NCBI GenBank assembly: GCA_947494035.1
Contig: CANLTN010000005.1
Location: 1 to 64,000 of the forward strand
Source: Pseudovibrio sp947494035
GTDB lineage: Bacteria; Pseudomonadota; Alphaproteobacteria; Rhizobiales; Stappiaceae
Length of the DNA: 64,000 nt
Direction: 5' to 3'
Positions within the stretch are counted from its first letter, which is position 1, and each line of letters begins with the position of its first letter. Of this stretch, positions 44,966 through 52,680 are shown piece by piece. The notes under the pieces are model-generated. The model searched no databases. It worked only from the letters and a program-made list of their open reading frames with translations, and was not told the DNA's origin. The position numbers were made by a program, and so were the translations under genes.

Positions 44966-45988
44966 TTAAAGCTTGGCAGTATATTTTTGTGCCAGCCTTC
45001 GTATTTTGTTGGCTGATTGTGCAAGAGCTTCTCGTGAAATATTACCAGTCTCGACTGCGTTTATCAGCGTTTTTGAAACCTCTCCCAGCTGGGTACCGAC
45101 ATCCGGTGTTAACAGTAAGTCACAACCAGCTCTGATTGCGTCCACTGCGACTTTTTCAATACTGTCACCGTGCATGGTGGCTTTGGAATCCAAGTTGTCT
45201 GCCATAACAATACCTTGATACCGAAGGTCCAGCTTCAGGATGTCAATAACAGGCTTTGACCGGAGCGCGGCGCGTGCAGGGTCAAACGCTTTATTGATAG
45301 CTGGCCCAACCATGATCATTTCCACCTCGGCGGCAATCACATCAGTGAACGGGTTAAAACCGGGTGCATAGCTGTCGGCGTCGTCCACCACAAGTGCATG
45401 GGCATCAATTGCCGGGTCTCCGGTTATGTTGTGAAAGCCTGGGAAGTGCTTTGCCGTTGCAGCTACGCCAGCTTTTTGGACACCTCGTACATAAGCAGCG
45501 GATATACGGCCAACAATTTCAGGATCTGTTGAGTATGTGCGTCGATCCAGCCACGGGTTCGCGCCGGTCACCAAGTCAACGATAGGAGCAAGGAACACGT
45601 TCACACCTAAAGCCTTGCTAGCTGTCGCAACGCGATAGGTGATGGCTTCCACTTCCTCCGCACTCATGTCGATTAGTTCTTGGTTTGTGGGGAACTGCGG
45701 CACAAGACCATGCATGCGGCAGATCCCACCCAACTCTTGATCGACGGCGACAAGCAGGTTGTCGCTCAGTTCCTTTGCTTCGCGCACCAAGCTGGTAAAC
45801 GTTTCTGGCGTCTCTGTGCTGCGACGTTCCAAGGACATCTGCCGTGCAACATATTCATCGCGACTTTCACCAACCAAGATTGAAATGCCACCCCGATCGA
45901 GGAACCGTTTACATTCGTCGCTCAGAGAGGTTGACGCAAAGGCTGGAAAGATTACCGCGTTTGCGTCTTCCTGGAGGGAATAGGGCAT
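44966..45988 (-). CDS. Glycoside hydrolase family 3 protein, NagZ-like
   Basis: Predicted beta-N-acetylhexosaminidase. The 340-aa single-domain length and motifs are those of NagZ: NLLVAVDQELGGICRM, NVFLAPIVDLV, RTYSTDPEIVG, AATAKHFPGFHNITGDPAIDAH (the GDP..IDAH stretch corresponds to the Asp-His acid/base loop), MVGPAINKAFDP and the nucleophile region IVMADNLDSKAT. There is no signal peptide, fitting cytoplasmic muropeptide or aminosugar recycling. The usual NagZ context (scpA/tat genes) is absent, so this may be a second copy, and I give no gene symbol. It probably heads an operon with the HAD phosphatase. Confidence 0.88.
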   Translation of the reverse strand: MPYSLQEDANAVIFPAFASTSLSDECKRFLDRGGISILVGESRDEYVARQMSLERRSTETPETFTSLVREAKELSDNLLVAVDQELGGICRMHGLVPQFPTNQELIDMSAEEVEAITYRVATASKALGVNVFLAPIVDLVTGANPWLDRRTYSTDPEIVGRISAAYVRGVQKAGVAATAKHFPGFHNITGDPAIDAHALVVDDADSYAPGFNPFTDVIAAEVEMIMVGPAINKAFDPARAALRSKPVIDILKLDLRYQGIVMADNLDSKATMHGDSIEKVAVDAIRAGCDLLLTPDVGTQLGEVSKTLINAVETGNISREALAQSANKIRRLAQKYTAKL

Positions 45989-46056
45989 GTTTTTCCTTTT
46001 GAGGAGAGGCTGCAGGATGAGAAATTGTCGTCAATCGAGCATGACTGATTGCCGGA

Positions 46057-46335
46057 ATGCTCAGGTTCGAACCGTTTTATGGCGTCATTGTGCATAACCT
46101 AGCCATCCAGACGGCTTACCATAATTCCTGGATTAATGAAGGGCTTCATCACGTCTTGCTTCGCATCTGTAACAATGACCATCTGACTCTTGAACTCTCT
46201 GAGCCTGTTCACCTTGAGATCCAGTTTGTGGGTATCTCGGTTGAGAGCTTCATACAAAAGCAACCGCGGACGGCTTTATCCTATTTCATCAAGCCATTAC
46301 GAGACCAGATTACCAATGCGGTGCGGGAGAAGTGA
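46057..46335 (+). pseudogene. Remnant of a HlyD-family type I secretion adaptor (C-terminus only)
   Basis: A 92-codon frame whose last 35 or so residues match the conserved C-terminus of HlyD-type membrane-fusion proteins: ISVESFIQKQPRTALSYFIK followed by PLRDQITNAVREK, comparable to the family's MPVEVFIQTGERTALSYLLKPL pattern. The preceding LHHVLLRI...PVHLEIQF also aligns with the strand before it. The N-terminal barrel, coiled coil and membrane anchor are missing, and the 5' edge is only 69 bp from the NagZ-like gene. The start MLRFEPFYGV has no ribosome-binding site. No ABC transporter or RTX substrate is nearby. I read it as the decayed end of a lost type I secretion locus. Confidence 0.6.
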
Positions 46336-46470
46336 GGAAGTTTTTCAAAGGTGCACTCTATATATCTGCCCGAAAGAAAGGCCAATGAAACACTAGGACA
46401 TAGCAAAGTGTGGGTTGTGTTGAGCAGAGACCTGTAATTGATTGCTTATGAGTTGAACAAGAGGTGAGTG

Positions 46471-47382
46471 GTGCCAGTTTCAGCCTGCATTCTAAGACTA
46501 ACTTTGGCTTTTTTCCTAGTAAGCGTATTTGCGATTTCGTCCTCGTATGCCGCACGCAAGACCTGTCCACCATGGGCAGCTGAGGATCGGGAAGTTATTG
46601 ATCGTCCATTTATAGACATTGCACCTGACGGAAGGCGCACCGGAGATTATCCCTCATTCTCAAAAAACACCTATTATTGGAAAATGGGTGTCTGGTTTGA
46701 GATGCCGTTGGGATATCGAAATCCATGGCCTCTTGAGGAATGGGCGAATACTATAACAAACAAGGAAGACTATATAGCTTGGTTAAGCGGCTCAATCTAC
46801 AAGGGTTATAATCCTGCGACAGGAGCATTTGACCCTTCGCTCATTCAAAGGTCCGGTATCGACGGAAACTTTGCTTTTTGGATGCCGAGCCTCCGCTGGG
46901 TGGAACGCAACAGATGGTTTACGCCGCAGTTTCGCCCGTGCGAGGCAGGAAGACCCCGACCTACAGAAGATAATTACTCAGTATTTTTTGGGATTGAGTG
47001 GCCCTTTATACAAGGTAGTGAAGCCTCGCAATTTGCACGCCCTTTTCTGAATGCCAAAAAAGAACTTCAAGAAACAGGCAGATTACTCTCGCAAAATCAT
47101 AAGAACTTTGAACACAACCTAAATGGGCCCATCTCTGGATTGAAAAACTATCATGTTTATAGTGATGATGGTGACCTCGCAATTAAGCTTCATTGTGCCG
47201 AGCTATGGGGTCCAACAAAGCGCGCACCCAACCCAGCTTGCGCAGGTCGTGTATGGCAACGATCAAGCGATTTGATCCTACACATTCGCTTTCCAGCCGA
47301 TCAAGGGCAACGAGAGAATGTGGAACGTTGGCGTGTGCCAGTAATGCAGGCAATTAATCTTGTAAAATCTTGGAAACGCTAA
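46471..47382 (+). CDS. Secreted protein of unknown function
   Basis: Not recognised. GTG 46471 follows GAGG (46461-46464); GTG 46468 is an alternative start. A signal peptide (LTLAFFLVSVFAISSSYA) is followed by a mature part of about 275 residues that is rich in Trp, Tyr, Phe and Arg. It contains five Cys in the mature region (CPPWA, RPCEAG, LHCAELWG, PNPACAG), which could form disulfides. There are no transmembrane helices after the signal. The base composition is lower in GC than the flanking genes. It has no operon partner: a secretion remnant lies 133 bp upstream and a long spacer follows. Recent acquisition is plausible but unproven. Confidence 0.72.
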   Translation: MPVSACILRLTLAFFLVSVFAISSSYAARKTCPPWAAEDREVIDRPFIDIAPDGRRTGDYPSFSKNTYYWKMGVWFEMPLGYRNPWPLEEWANTITNKEDYIAWLSGSIYKGYNPATGAFDPSLIQRSGIDGNFAFWMPSLRWVERNRWFTPQFRPCEAGRPRPTEDNYSVFFGIEWPFIQGSEASQFARPFLNAKKELQETGRLLSQNHKNFEHNLNGPISGLKNYHVYSDDGDLAIKLHCAELWGPTKRAPNPACAGRVWQRSSDLILHIRFPADQGQRENVERWRVPVMQAINLVKSWKR

Positions 47383-47730
47383 GGTCACTGGGATAGATCT
47401 ATGAAACGATGCGATTTCAGATGCTTATGAATTGGAAATAGATAGTTTTTTGAACTCAGGAAAAAACTATTTCCAAGCGTAGGAACCAATATTGCCTTAG
47501 TTGGACACCATTAATATGCCTTCACCCAACAAGCGCTAAGTATCTATTTTTGCGCGTGTTCTTATCCCTAAACCGGAGCAACTTTGGGGATATGCTCTAG
47601 TGTGTGAGGAGACCGTTGTATGTTCTGCGGGGCGGGGCGGCTGCGAGTTTTGGCCTGCTCGACCGTAGATACACAAAACGCGATCTCTCGGGGGAGGGAT
47701 CGCGTGTTGAAACTGTATAGGGGGCTGGCT
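47383..47730. other. Gene-free spacer with an AT-rich inverted repeat
   Basis: About 350 bp without a gene. An interrupted inverted repeat, GGAAATAG-(ATAG)-TTTTTT (47434-47451) with AAAAAACTATTTCC (47461-47474), gives a 14-bp hairpin with a 4-nt bulge and could stop transcription from the secreted-protein gene. The terminator of the CpdR-like operon lies at the other end. Confidence 0.5.
47674..47705 (-). terminator. Terminator of the regulator/hpt/zinc-ribbon operon
   Basis: On the minus strand, stem ACGCGATCCCTC/GAGAGATCGCGT with a short C-rich loop is followed by TTTTGTG, 25 bp after the response-regulator stop. Confidence 0.75.
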
Positions 47731-48126
47731 TTATGCAAATGCGGTTTGCTGCGGGCTTTGCTCGTCTTTTAGGGCGGTGGCGACGGCTTTTCTGACTTCT
47801 ACCAATGAGAATGGCTTGGTCAGAACGTCCTTCACGCATTTACCGACTTCTTCTGAGCGTTCACGCTGGTCGGCGTAACCGGTCATCAAAAGGATCGGCA
47901 GGCCCGGATAGCGAGCGCTGCTTTGCATAGCAAGTTCGATGCCGTCCATCTCCGGCATTCTGATGTCGGAGAGCAGAAGATCAAACTTGCCTTGCTGTTG
48001 CAGCAAAACAAGAGCGGCTTCGGCGCCATCTTCCACGGCGGTCACTTTGTGCCCGTCCAGCTCCAATGCACGTTTTACAAAGGCGCGGACCGCATCATCG
48101 TCTTCCGTTAGAAGTATGTGAGCCAT
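47731..48126 (-). CDS. Single-domain response regulator, CpdR-like
   Basis: A 131-aa receiver without an output domain. It has the acidic pocket EDDD (residues 8-11), phosphoacceptor Asp54 in LLLSDIRMPEMDG, the switch Thr in LMTGYAD and the Lys in VLTKPF. The N-terminus (MAHILLTEDDDAVRAFVKRALELDGH) closely resembles CpdR, which controls ClpXP proteolysis and polar localisation in the alphaproteobacterial cell cycle. The C-terminal region is longer than in Caulobacter CpdR, so the name is tentative. It is the last gene of an operon with hpt, 15 bp upstream. Confidence 0.82.
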   Translation of the reverse strand: MAHILLTEDDDAVRAFVKRALELDGHKVTAVEDGAEAALVLLQQQGKFDLLLSDIRMPEMDGIELAMQSSARYPGLPILLMTGYADQRERSEEVGKCVKDVLTKPFSLVEVRKAVATALKDEQSPQQTAFA

Positions 48127-48141
48127 AATAGCCCCCCTTAG

Positions 48142-48687
48142 TTAGTCGTCACCTTCCTGCGGCACGTAGCCGATGAATGGCAACTGTCTCCATGCATGCC
48201 CCATGTCCATGCCGTAGCCAACCACGAATTTATCCGGGCAATCGAAACCCGTATAATCCGATTTGATGTCGGCCTTTCTATGGTTCGGTTTGTCCAGGAG
48301 TGCAGCCACCCGGACAGACTTTGCACCACGTTCGGCGATCAGGTCGCGTGCAAATCTCAGAGTGCGGCCAGATTCGAGGATGTCATCTACCAGAATGACG
48401 TCTCTTCCGGTCACATCGCTTTCGATATCTCGGAGGACTTTTACCTCTCCTGACGATACCGTTCCTCTTCCATAACTTGAAAGGTGTAAAAATTCCATTT
48501 CCGGAACGGAACCTGCTCTATGCAAAGCACGGGCAAGATCAGCTGCAAAAATGAAGCTTCCTTTTAAGACCGCTACAACGAGGAGTTTGTGAGGGTTGTC
48601 CTGTGCGATAGCTTCTGCGATTGCTTTTACGCGTGTCGCAATTGCTTCTTCATCAAACAGCACGCGGATTTCCGGAGTACCGGTCAT
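48142..48687 (-). CDS. hpt: Hypoxanthine phosphoribosyltransferase
   Basis: Purine salvage: hypoxanthine (and guanine) plus PRPP to IMP/GMP. The 181-aa product has the N-terminal catalytic block LLVVAVLKGSFIFAADLAR, the PRPP-binding loop VILVDDILESGRTL and the base-binding KFVVGYGMD. Its start overlaps the end of the zinc-ribbon gene by 4 bp (ATGA-type), showing translational coupling, and the CpdR-like gene follows after 15 bp. Confidence 0.95.
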   Translation of the reverse strand: MTGTPEIRVLFDEEAIATRVKAIAEAIAQDNPHKLLVVAVLKGSFIFAADLARALHRAGSVPEMEFLHLSSYGRGTVSSGEVKVLRDIESDVTGRDVILVDDILESGRTLRFARDLIAERGAKSVRVAALLDKPNHRKADIKSDYTGFDCPDKFVVGYGMDMGHAWRQLPFIGYVPQEGDD

Positions 48688-49649
48688 CTAATGCTCGCTC
48701 TTTTTTTCTGGCGCTCAACAAAGCGCAATTGAATGTCGGCGGCTCGCTCTGGCGGATTATTCAGCCGAGCTCTGAACCGGGTTTTAGTACCTGGTGCAAG
48801 CCTGTCTTCTCGTGGCTCAACAATCCAGGAGTGTATCTCTTGCGTGTCCTGCGAGCGCAATGCCAGCTTGATGGCCGGAATAAACGCCTCGCTTCTTGCT
48901 ATATTTTCTACAGAGCCTTCAACAACGAGCACGACGGAACCGTCGTCCACCTCGCGGAACGTTCTCAGATCCCTAAATACAAGACCACGTAGATTTACGG
49001 TCATACCAGCCAACTGGTAAAGACCGGCCAAGTCAGGGAAACTTCTTACAATCGACTCACGGTATTTCACGACTGAAAAGCAGAGCGCGAGTGAAGCAGC
49101 AAGAAGGCTTGCTCCCAGCAGGCCTTTCGCGCTTATAACAGCTGATTTGCGGGATGACTTGGTTTTTTTTCGTGATCTTTTGTCTGGCTTGCGTGAAACA
49201 CCTTCAGATTTGGTTTTTTCCTCGGGTTTCTTATCCTCAGAGCCAGCAGGTCCGGCTGTTTCCTCATATGAGGGGCCTGTTTTGGCTGTTGACTGCGTGC
49301 TGGTGTGGATGCCCCAAAAATCGTCTGTATCTGAGGGGTCTTCCTTGGGATTTGCAGCAAGGTCTTCCTCTGAAAAGGCTGAGTGGCGCTCGGCATTGCC
49401 AGTTGCTCTGGACAGGTCGCTATCGTCAAAGCCTTGAGAGGATGAGGGTTCTTTAAGGTTGTCAGCGGTTGTTGAATTGTTGTGTACTTCAGGCCCTGTG
49501 TTGGACGGCGCTGCCGGTTGCTCTTTCCCATCAGGCTCAACATGCCAGATATGATTGCAGCTGGCGCATTTCACTTTGCGGCCAGTATCGCCAATTTTGT
49601 TGGTGGGAATCTTATAGGCAGTGCTACATTGAGGGCAGGTAATTTTCAT
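48684..49649 (-). CDS. Zinc-ribbon (MJ0042-type) membrane protein
   Basis: A 321-aa protein with an N-terminal zinc ribbon (CPQC, Cys 5 and 8; CASC, Cys 28 and 31), a long acidic, Ser/Glu/Pro-rich linker, a basic stretch (KPDKRSRKKTKSSRKS), one transmembrane helix (ISAKGLLGASLLAASLALCFSVV) and a C-terminal region resembling the DUF3426 beta-domain (VLVVEGSVENIARSEAFIPAIKL, GTKTRFRARLNNPP). Function unknown; the ribbon should be cytoplasmic. First gene of the zinc-ribbon/hpt/CpdR-like operon, divergent from ftsE. The family is common next to ftsE in Hyphomicrobiales. Confidence 0.85.
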   Translation of the reverse strand: MKITCPQCSTAYKIPTNKIGDTGRKVKCASCNHIWHVEPDGKEQPAAPSNTGPEVHNNSTTADNLKEPSSSQGFDDSDLSRATGNAERHSAFSEEDLAANPKEDPSDTDDFWGIHTSTQSTAKTGPSYEETAGPAGSEDKKPEEKTKSEGVSRKPDKRSRKKTKSSRKSAVISAKGLLGASLLAASLALCFSVVKYRESIVRSFPDLAGLYQLAGMTVNLRGLVFRDLRTFREVDDGSVVLVVEGSVENIARSEAFIPAIKLALRSQDTQEIHSWIVEPREDRLAPGTKTRFRARLNNPPERAADIQLRFVERQKKRASIR

Positions 49650-50072
49650 TAAGCGTGGTCCAAAAGCGGTTGCCTTTACAAAAGGATGGTCAAACCGCTT
49701 AAATCCTTCATTTTGCTAGCGTATCCCTCTCCTAAAGCCGAAGGAACTTGTCGGGAATACGTCTCAGAGCCACTAGATATGCAATACACTTACAGGTACT
49801 CAAAAAGGTAGGCTTTGACCAGCCTGAGGAGGGGTGCTTCCTTCTCAGGTTGAGTGCCAAAATCTATTCTCATATGAATATGAGGACATCTATATGCTTA
49901 ATGAAGTGTTAATTTAATAGGGGGATATCCAAAGGAACAGGCTCGCACAAATTTGCGGTAGCAGGTTAAGTGAAAAATTGAATGCGAGAAGATTATTTTT
50001 TAGAGTAATTTGCATGAGTTCGGCCTCATTTTCTGATAGGGCGAAACCTGACTGCTGCTAGGGGAACTTTCG
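49650..50072. other. Divergent spacer upstream of ftsE
   Basis: This 423-bp stretch holds no supported gene. It contains a hairpin, CCTGAGGAGG/CCTTCTCAGG (49823-49832 with 49840-49849, one mismatch), a 7-bp inverted repeat CTCATAT-GA-ATATGAG (49869-49884), and the ftsE promoter candidate. The two repeats are possible operators or RNA structure. Confidence 0.5.
49978..50006 (+). promoter_or_regulatory. ftsE: Predicted ftsE promoter
   Basis: -35 TTGAAT (49978-49983), 17-bp spacer, -10 TAGAGT (50001-50006), giving a start about 60 nt before the ftsE GTG. Sequence prediction only. Confidence 0.45.
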
Positions 50073-50732
50073 GTGATACGCTTTGAGAATGTGGGACTCC
50101 GGTATGGCATGGGCCCGGAAGTACTTCGGGATTTGACCTTTTCCATTGAGCCGCAATCTTTTCAGTTCCTCACTGGTCCTTCAGGTGCGGGCAAAACCAG
50201 TTTGCTGCGGCTGTTATTTCTCTCCATGCGCCCCACACGCGGGCTGATTTCCGTTTTTGGAAAAGACACCACCAAGATCGCCAAGGCTGAGCTGCCTTCC
50301 ATGCGTCGCCGGATTGGTGTGGTGTTTCAGGATTTCCGGCTGCTGGACCATCTGACCACCTATGAAAACGTGGCTTTGCCGCATCGTGTGGCAGGCAAGT
50401 CCGAGTCAGAGTATCGTCCTGATGTGATCGACCTGCTGAAGTGGGTGGGACTTGGCGACCGGATGCATGTGCTGCCGCCGGTTCTTTCCGGTGGTGAGAA
50501 GCAGCGTGCTGCGATTGCGCGTGCTTTGATCACCCGGCCTGAAGTTTTGCTGGCAGATGAGCCGACAGGGAACGTGGATCCGCCACTTGCCCGCCGTTTG
50601 CTGCGTCTGTTTATCGAGCTGAACCGGCTTGGTACCTCTGTGGTGATCGCAACCCACGACTTTCACCTGCTGGAGCAGGTGGAGGCTCGGCACCTTATTC
50701 TCAACGACGGGCGGTTAGCTGTTCATGACTGA
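50073..50732 (+). CDS. ftsE: Cell-division ATP-binding protein FtsE
   Basis: ATPase of the FtsEX complex, which activates septal peptidoglycan hydrolases through periplasmic regulators. The 219-aa product has Walker A LTGPSGAGKTSLLRL, the Q-loop VFQDFRLLDH, ABC signature LSGGEKQRAAIARAL and Walker B VLLADEPTGNVDP, then IATHD. The start is GTG 50073, preceded by a weak GGGGA. It overlaps ftsX by 8 bp. Confidence 0.97.
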   Translation: MIRFENVGLRYGMGPEVLRDLTFSIEPQSFQFLTGPSGAGKTSLLRLLFLSMRPTRGLISVFGKDTTKIAKAELPSMRRRIGVVFQDFRLLDHLTTYENVALPHRVAGKSESEYRPDVIDLLKWVGLGDRMHVLPPVLSGGEKQRAAIARALITRPEVLLADEPTGNVDPPLARRLLRLFIELNRLGTSVVIATHDFHLLEQVEARHLILNDGRLAVHD

Positions 50733-51807
50733 TACTCGGCAAAGAAGAGAGCCGCCCATGTCCGCTCCAAGACCCGGAGTACGGCGCGGGCCACCCGCAG
50801 GTCCGAAGCGACCCGGCGGACCGCGAAAAGGGCCTCCGAAAGGCAAGGGTGTGCGCCCGGCGAAAAAGGTTGCGGCTAAAAAAACATCCGGATTGAGATT
50901 CAAGATTAAAGAAAGGCCAGCGCCGATTGTTCCGCCACAGGCGATTTCCGGTCAGGCTTTGATGCTTGTTGTGGCGATCATGAGTTTTCTTGCCTGCCTG
51001 ACTGTTGGGTTTGTGACGATCGTTAATGATGCGGCCAATGACTGGACCAATGATCTGGTGCGCGAAGTGACCGTGCAGATCCGACCTGCGGATGGCGTGA
51101 ACATGTTGCAGGAGATTGATCGCACACTGGCACTGGTTCGCGAGTTTCCCGGTGTGGGAGATGCGCGCGCGCTTTCTGATGAGGAAACCAAGGGGCTGCT
51201 TCAGCCCTGGCTCGGGGAAGGGCTTGAGCTGGAGGAACTACCGGTTCCGCGTCTGGTTCTTGTTGAGATCACCGATCCTGAAATGCTTAATCTTCCAGAG
51301 ATGAAAGCGCAGATTGAGCGGGATATCCGGGCGGCCTCTGTCGATGATCACCGCGTCTGGAACCGCCAGCTTTCTGCCATGGCGAATACAGCCGTGCTGG
51401 TTGGCTTTGGTATTCTGGTGCTTGTGCTGTTTTCCATGGTGCTCTCCGTCATTTTCGCAACGCAGGCGGCCATGTCCGGCAATAAGGATGTGGTAGAAGT
51501 GCTTCACTTTGTGGGGGCGGAAGTGGGCTTCATTGCCTCCCAGTTTCAGCGGCACTTCCTTTGGCTGGGGCTGAAGGGCGGGATCTTTGGGGGTACAATG
51601 GCTGCTGTGAGTTTCCTGATTGTTGGCTTCCTTAGTGGCTCTGATGTCACTTCTGTTAGCGGAAATCAGGTGCAGGCGTTGTTTGGCTCTGCACAGGTGA
51701 GCGCAATCGGATATGTTGGGATCGTTGCTATTGTGGCGCTTGTTGCGGTGCTGACTGCACTGACCTCCCGTCTGGCTGTCCACAGGCATTTGGCAAATAT
51801 GGACTGA
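50725..51807 (+). CDS. ftsX: Cell-division protein FtsX
   Basis: Inner-membrane partner of FtsE; transmits ATPase cycles to periplasmic amidase activators. The 360-aa product has a first transmembrane helix at about residues 76-96, a periplasmic loop and three C-terminal helices (from about residue 220 onward). Before the first helix lies an unusually long, strongly basic Pro/Gly/Lys/Arg-rich cytoplasmic tail (GPPAGPKRPGGPRKGPPKGK), about 65 residues. ATG 50725 overlaps ftsE; ATG 50758 is an alternative that keeps most of the tail. Confidence 0.93.
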   Translation: MTDTRQRREPPMSAPRPGVRRGPPAGPKRPGGPRKGPPKGKGVRPAKKVAAKKTSGLRFKIKERPAPIVPPQAISGQALMLVVAIMSFLACLTVGFVTIVNDAANDWTNDLVREVTVQIRPADGVNMLQEIDRTLALVREFPGVGDARALSDEETKGLLQPWLGEGLELEELPVPRLVLVEITDPEMLNLPEMKAQIERDIRAASVDDHRVWNRQLSAMANTAVLVGFGILVLVLFSMVLSVIFATQAAMSGNKDVVEVLHFVGAEVGFIASQFQRHFLWLGLKGGIFGGTMAAVSFLIVGFLSGSDVTSVSGNQVQALFGSAQVSAIGYVGIVAIVALVAVLTALTSRLAVHRHLANMD

Positions 51808-51896
51808 GTGCTGTTTTCTTCCCATTTTCGCCAGTTCTGATATGTAGTCAGGAAAATATTCTTTCAGATTTGTGGCTCTGAACCTTTTGCCACATC

Positions 51897-52616
51897 ATGG
51901 AGCACTCTTTGAATACGCGCGATACTGCGGCAGACTATAAAGCCCCCGGCGACCAAGATCCGGCACCATCTGACGCTAAAAAGCGTTCATGTCGTAAGAT
52001 GCTTGTACGCCGTAGTGTGCGTTTCTTCTTGATATTGTTCCTAATTGGCCTCCTTTCGTTTGTCGGTGGCTTTTTGTGGTTTGTGGAGGTGCTTCAACCT
52101 TCTGTTCAGGCGGTGGTGCCCAGGCATGCTGATGGCATTGTTGTTTTGACGGGGGGAAGAGACCGGATTTCGCAAAGTCTGGACCTTTTGGAAGTTGGAA
52201 GCGCAAAACGTCTATTGATCTCCGGCGTGCATCCGACGACCAGTGCAAAGCAGATTGCACGGCTGAATTCCAAGCGGATGTGGCTGTTTGATTGCTGTGT
52301 GGATCTGGACCGAAAAGCACAAAACACCATCGGAAATGCAGAGGAAACGGCGAACTGGGTGCGAGATCACAAGTTTAATTCACTGTTGGTCGTTACCAGT
52401 GCCTATCATATGCCTAGAGCCTTGGCAGAATTGCAGGTTCGCCTTCCAGAAGCTGCACTTTATCCAAGTCCAGTCTACCACAAAGAGCTGGATTTGGGAC
52501 ATTGGTATCAAAGTTCTTCAATAACAAAGCTTCTCCTGCGGGAGTATGTGAAGTATATCCTCGTTCGGCTGCGAGTTGCGGTGGACTTCGTTTTCCCTGT
52601 AAATCGTTCCGCTTAA
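51897..52616 (+). CDS. YdcF/SanA-type DUF218 protein
   Basis: Membrane-anchored DUF218 protein, 239 aa. A basic segment with a transmembrane helix (RFFLILFLIGLLSFVGGFLWF, about residues 43-62) precedes the domain motifs GIVVLTGGRDR, LLISGV, KAQNTIGNAEETANWV and LLVVTSAYHMPRALAEL. The family has a nucleotide-binding-like fold and envelope-related phenotypes (SanA in E. coli); no enzyme activity is firmly known. It lies between ftsX and plsC and is likely part of the same transcript; this order is conserved in Rhizobiales. Confidence 0.9.
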   Translation: MEHSLNTRDTAADYKAPGDQDPAPSDAKKRSCRKMLVRRSVRFFLILFLIGLLSFVGGFLWFVEVLQPSVQAVVPRHADGIVVLTGGRDRISQSLDLLEVGSAKRLLISGVHPTTSAKQIARLNSKRMWLFDCCVDLDRKAQNTIGNAEETANWVRDHKFNSLLVVTSAYHMPRALAELQVRLPEAALYPSPVYHKELDLGHWYQSSSITKLLLREYVKYILVRLRVAVDFVFPVNRSA

Positions 52617-52680
52617 TTTCGTGAAGTATATTCTGAGTTCGTTTTGGCGGGGGCCATGCGGGTATGGTTGTGAAGGTATA

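Noticed and set aside
46057..46335. Intact small gene
   Set aside because: The C-terminus matches only the end of a much larger HlyD-family protein and there is no ribosome-binding site, so a pseudogene is a better reading.
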